From: Allolobophora icterica
Lineage: Eukaryota; Annelida; Clitellata; Crassiclitellata; Lumbricidae
Assembly (NCBI GenBank): GCA_963556255.1
Contig: OY744605.1
Span: 72,453,713 to 72,517,712 of the forward strand
Length of the DNA: 64,000 bases
Direction: 5' to 3'
Shown piece after piece: positions 61,229 through 64,000 of the stretch. The notes under the pieces were generated by a model. The model made no database searches, was not told where the DNA came from, and saw only the letters and a list, made by a program, of their open reading frames with translations. How positions within the stretch are numbered: the stretch's first letter is position 1; every line of letters begins with the position of its first letter. Both the position numbers and the translations under genes were made by a program.

Positions 61229-62644
61229 CTATAATCCATAAGTTTTGTGGTCCGAGGCCACTCCTAACGAGGCGATTCAGTCGAATCCAAAGCCGAGAAC
61301 TTTGAAAAATTCAGACGAAAATCAGCAGACCAAGGACGAATCTGTTTATACGAAGACGAAAATCAACCAGACCGTGACGTCTTTAATCTGCCTTATATTC
61401 CGTGGCGATTCGGTCAGTTTGTATTCTACACAGAGGAGGAGGAGCTGCAGCCGTAGAGCCATGAACTTTTGACCGCTGTGCCCACACAGCCATCTTTTAT
61501 TAATCGGTTCAAAGCGACTGCATCCAGTGACCTGAGAATGGCGAACACTACAGAAAAATCACGAATGGTTCCTTCACTGGCCACCGCTGCGATGGCTGCG
61601 GTCCGCCTCGGCAGCCACTGCTGGTCAGGCTGATGGTGCCTTGAAGCACGATTCGCTGAAAGACGGTCGCATTCAAAGACGCTGGGTTGAGCCGTCGATG
61701 AATTGGAGGAGATGATGGGTCAGATAATTCGCTATAAGAGAGGAAGAAGAGGAATATGCTGAGAAGAGGAGGAATAGGAAGGGAAGCGATGGAGGATGGA
61801 GTGAAAGAAGAGGAGAGTGAGAGGAAAGAGGAAGAGGAAAGAAGAGGAAGGGAAGGGAAGAGGAAGGAAAGGGAAGAGGATAGAGTGAAGAAGAGAGGAG
61901 AAAAGAGAGAAAAGAGGAGAGGAAAACAGGAAGGGGAAGTGGAAGAGGATGGAGTGAAAGATAGAGAGGAAGAGAAAGAGAAGAGGATGAGAAGAGGAGG
62001 GGCAAGTGGAAGAGGATGGAGTGAAAGAAGAAGAGGAAGGGAAGAGGAAGAATATGGGCAAGAGTAGGCAGGAGGGAAATAAGGCGATGAAGTGAAAAAG
62101 AAACGGAAATGAAAGAACAAGGAAGAGGAATGGAAGGAAGAGATAGACCGCGAAAAGAGCAGAGGAAGAAGAAGAGCAAAAGGAAGAAAAAGGAAAAGGA
62201 GCAAAAGGGGAAATAAGAGGAAAAGCAAAAAGAAGAGGATGAGGTAGTCGAGAGGAAGGAGATTTGCAGTGTTGACAGATCTGTCCACTCGGCCGAGCAG
62301 TGAAGAAGTTCCGATGAGAGGAGGATTGGCAGAGTCTTCGAAAGGCGAGCGTATAGAAAGACTTCTGTTCAAATAAGAGTGACAAAGTGCCACTGAAGTG
62401 AGGATTTCTGCGCTTAGATGAGGAACGATGCGAAATGCAGACACTGAAAAGAGTGCTGTTGAGGATGACTGGCACGGGTGAATAGGTGCGATTGAAGTGT
62501 TGAATGACGGAGTGTGATTAAATGAAAGACAGCCTAACGTGAACGCTGTCGATATATATATTATATATATTATACATATATATATATATATAATATATAT
62601 ATATATATAGTAATTATATAGCTGTCTTGTATAATATTGAATTA
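61229..62644. repeat. Unique sequence, then polypurine tract
   Basis: 61730-62240 is GGAAGAG-rich purine sequence; 62555-62612 is (AT)n. 61229-61729 has no supported gene. Confidence 0.6.
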
Positions 62645-62808
62645 GTGGGACACAATACCCTAATTGGGTTAGAGCGCTCGCCTTTAACGTGGAGGGTACG
62701 GGTTCGAGCCTCTCCTGAACGGGTTACTGGGTAACTTGATCAAGTCGTTCACTGTCGTTTGCTCAGCGCCATCGATTGATGCTTGGTCGTTAGATAGTAG
62801 CGCTTAAT
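62645..62808 (+). mobile_element. tRNA-derived SINE, family A copy 2
   Basis: It starts GTGGGACAC; A-box-like TAATTGGGTTAGAGC and B-box GGGTTCGAGCC are clear. The tail GCTCAGCGCCATCGATTGAT and TTAGATAGTAGCGC matches the copy at 42187-42356. Confidence 0.85.
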
Positions 62809-64000
62809 AAATATGTATTAGTAATAACGATTGTACGTAGGTTTGGACACTGTGTGTGTGAGAATGAGAGCCAGTTAAGTGTTTTTTTCTGTTGGCGTCT
62901 TCGCTCTCAGGTCAGTTGAGTGCAGTCGCTTTCTACTGATTAATAAAAGATGACTGTCTGGAGAGAACGGTCCCGAGTTCTTAGCTTAACACCTGCTTCT
63001 CCTCTTGCGACACCTGCTCCTCTTCTACTCTTTCTCGTGCTCCTCCCACTCCTGCTCTTCCTCCAACTCCTGCAGCTCATCTTCATGATCCTCCTGCTCC
63101 TTCTTCTGCTCCTCTTCATGCTTCTCCTCATGCTCTTTTTCCTGCTCCTCCTTCTCCTGCTTCTCCTCATGTTCCTCATCCTGCTCCCCTTCTGCTCCTC
63201 ATCATGTTCGTGCTCCAGCTCCTGCTCCTGCTTCTCCTTCTGCTCCCCTGGTCCTCGTACTCCCCTCCTGCTCCTCTTCTGCTCCTCCTGTCTTTTATAA
63301 ACGGCTGGATCGAAATACAGCTACTATCATAGAAATGGGTGGACGATGATTAGATTTAGGATGGGTAGATAACTGTGGTAGTGGATTGGGTTGAATCTAT
63401 GGATGAGTCGAGAATTAATCGTATGATCAGCCAGCAGAAACACGAAAAGGGGAGGGGGAGAGTGTGGATTAAAAGTGTCAGGGACGTGATGCCACGGACG
63501 AAGGGCAGATTGGCATTCTGTTGCGGTGCCGCTGAGGAGGACGTAAGGAGGGCAGCAGTCGAACCCCGGACCTTCTAATGAACAGTCGGTTGCTCGGTTG
63601 GACGAGCGCTGTCATTGGTATGCGCTGAGGCACCGATGGGTTTAACAAAGACAATCAGTCACAGCAATCGCCTCCTCGCCCGCCACACCTAAATCGAATC
63701 TGAGAGCGTTAATTAGTTTACAGTGTAAGTCCTATGTGCGTCTAAACGGTCCTCTTTCTGTCTCTGTCTGTCTCTGTCTGTCTCTCCTTCTCTCTCGCTC
63801 TCTCTCTTTTTCTCTGTCTGTCTCTGTCTGTCTGTCTGTCTGTCTCTCTCTGTCTCTCTCTCTGTCTTTCTCTTTGTCTCTCTGTCTCTCTCTGTTTCTC
63901 TCTTCCTCTCCTCTCCCTCTTCGTCACCTCACGCTCTCTTCCCGCTTCCCGTTCTGCTGTTTTTCCATAAATGTCCTCTTCCTCTCCTTCTCTCCTTCTA
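62809..64000. repeat. (CTCCTG)n and (CTGT)n arrays to the right edge
   Basis: 62998-63290 is a CTCCTGCTCCT array and 63745-63905 a (GTCTCT)n array continuing as polypyrimidine to 64000. Between them, 63540-63620 on the minus strand has a tRNA-like GGGTTCGACTG B box, possibly another SINE. Confidence 0.75.

Overview
The window is animal nuclear DNA: exons with GT-AG junctions, LINE, SINE, hAT and mariner remains, and an exceptionally high load of microsatellites. Frequent 'taggcctat' words and (ATTG)n-tailed retroposons would fit a marine invertebrate, perhaps an echinoderm or hemichordate; that assignment is a guess. No bacterial operon, rRNA, CRISPR array or canonical tRNA gene is visible.

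The centrepiece is a nearly intact Polinton/Maverick (adintovirus-like) element at 5826-22647 (16.8 kb). It has 196-bp terminal inverted repeats with two mismatches, AG...CT ends and a short target duplication. Inside are a small first gene with a frame break and a possible intron, two small ORFs, a protein-primed family B DNA polymerase, a retroviral-type integrase and a zinc-ribbon/phospholipase A2 protein (these last two on the minus strand), a packaging ATPase, a conserved unknown protein, penton, a membrane-active protein candidate, major capsid protein, a pX-like core protein, an adenain-like protease, a phage-fibre-like protein and two further late proteins. Together they cover replication, integration, packaging, capsid building, maturation and attachment. 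The most striking signal is at 18816-18862: a perfect A AAA AAC slippery heptamer two codons before the pX-like stop, an 8-nt spacer and a strong stem-loop. The protease reads in the -1 frame and has no ATG upstream of its conserved N-terminus, so it is probably made by programmed -1 frameshifting.

Right of the element, 34.8-49.4 kb holds at least five minus-strand exons of an immunoglobulin-superfamily receptor gene, spread across introns filled with microsatellites and SINEs. Four of the five fit together with correct reading phase; one further small exon must lie between exons 3 and 4. Two other splice-bounded segments (52.6 and 61.1 kb) may be exons of unknown genes.

The rest is repeat: a 60-bp higher-order pentamer array (0.2-1.1 kb), a 2-kb polypurine tract (1.25-3.4 kb), two hAT-type non-autonomous elements (5.07-5.65 and 26.4-27.5 kb), an internally deleted mariner (28.2-29.2 kb), degraded copies of one LINE family, three tRNA-derived SINE families, a foldback hairpin (36.6 kb), and long microsatellite arrays up to the right edge.
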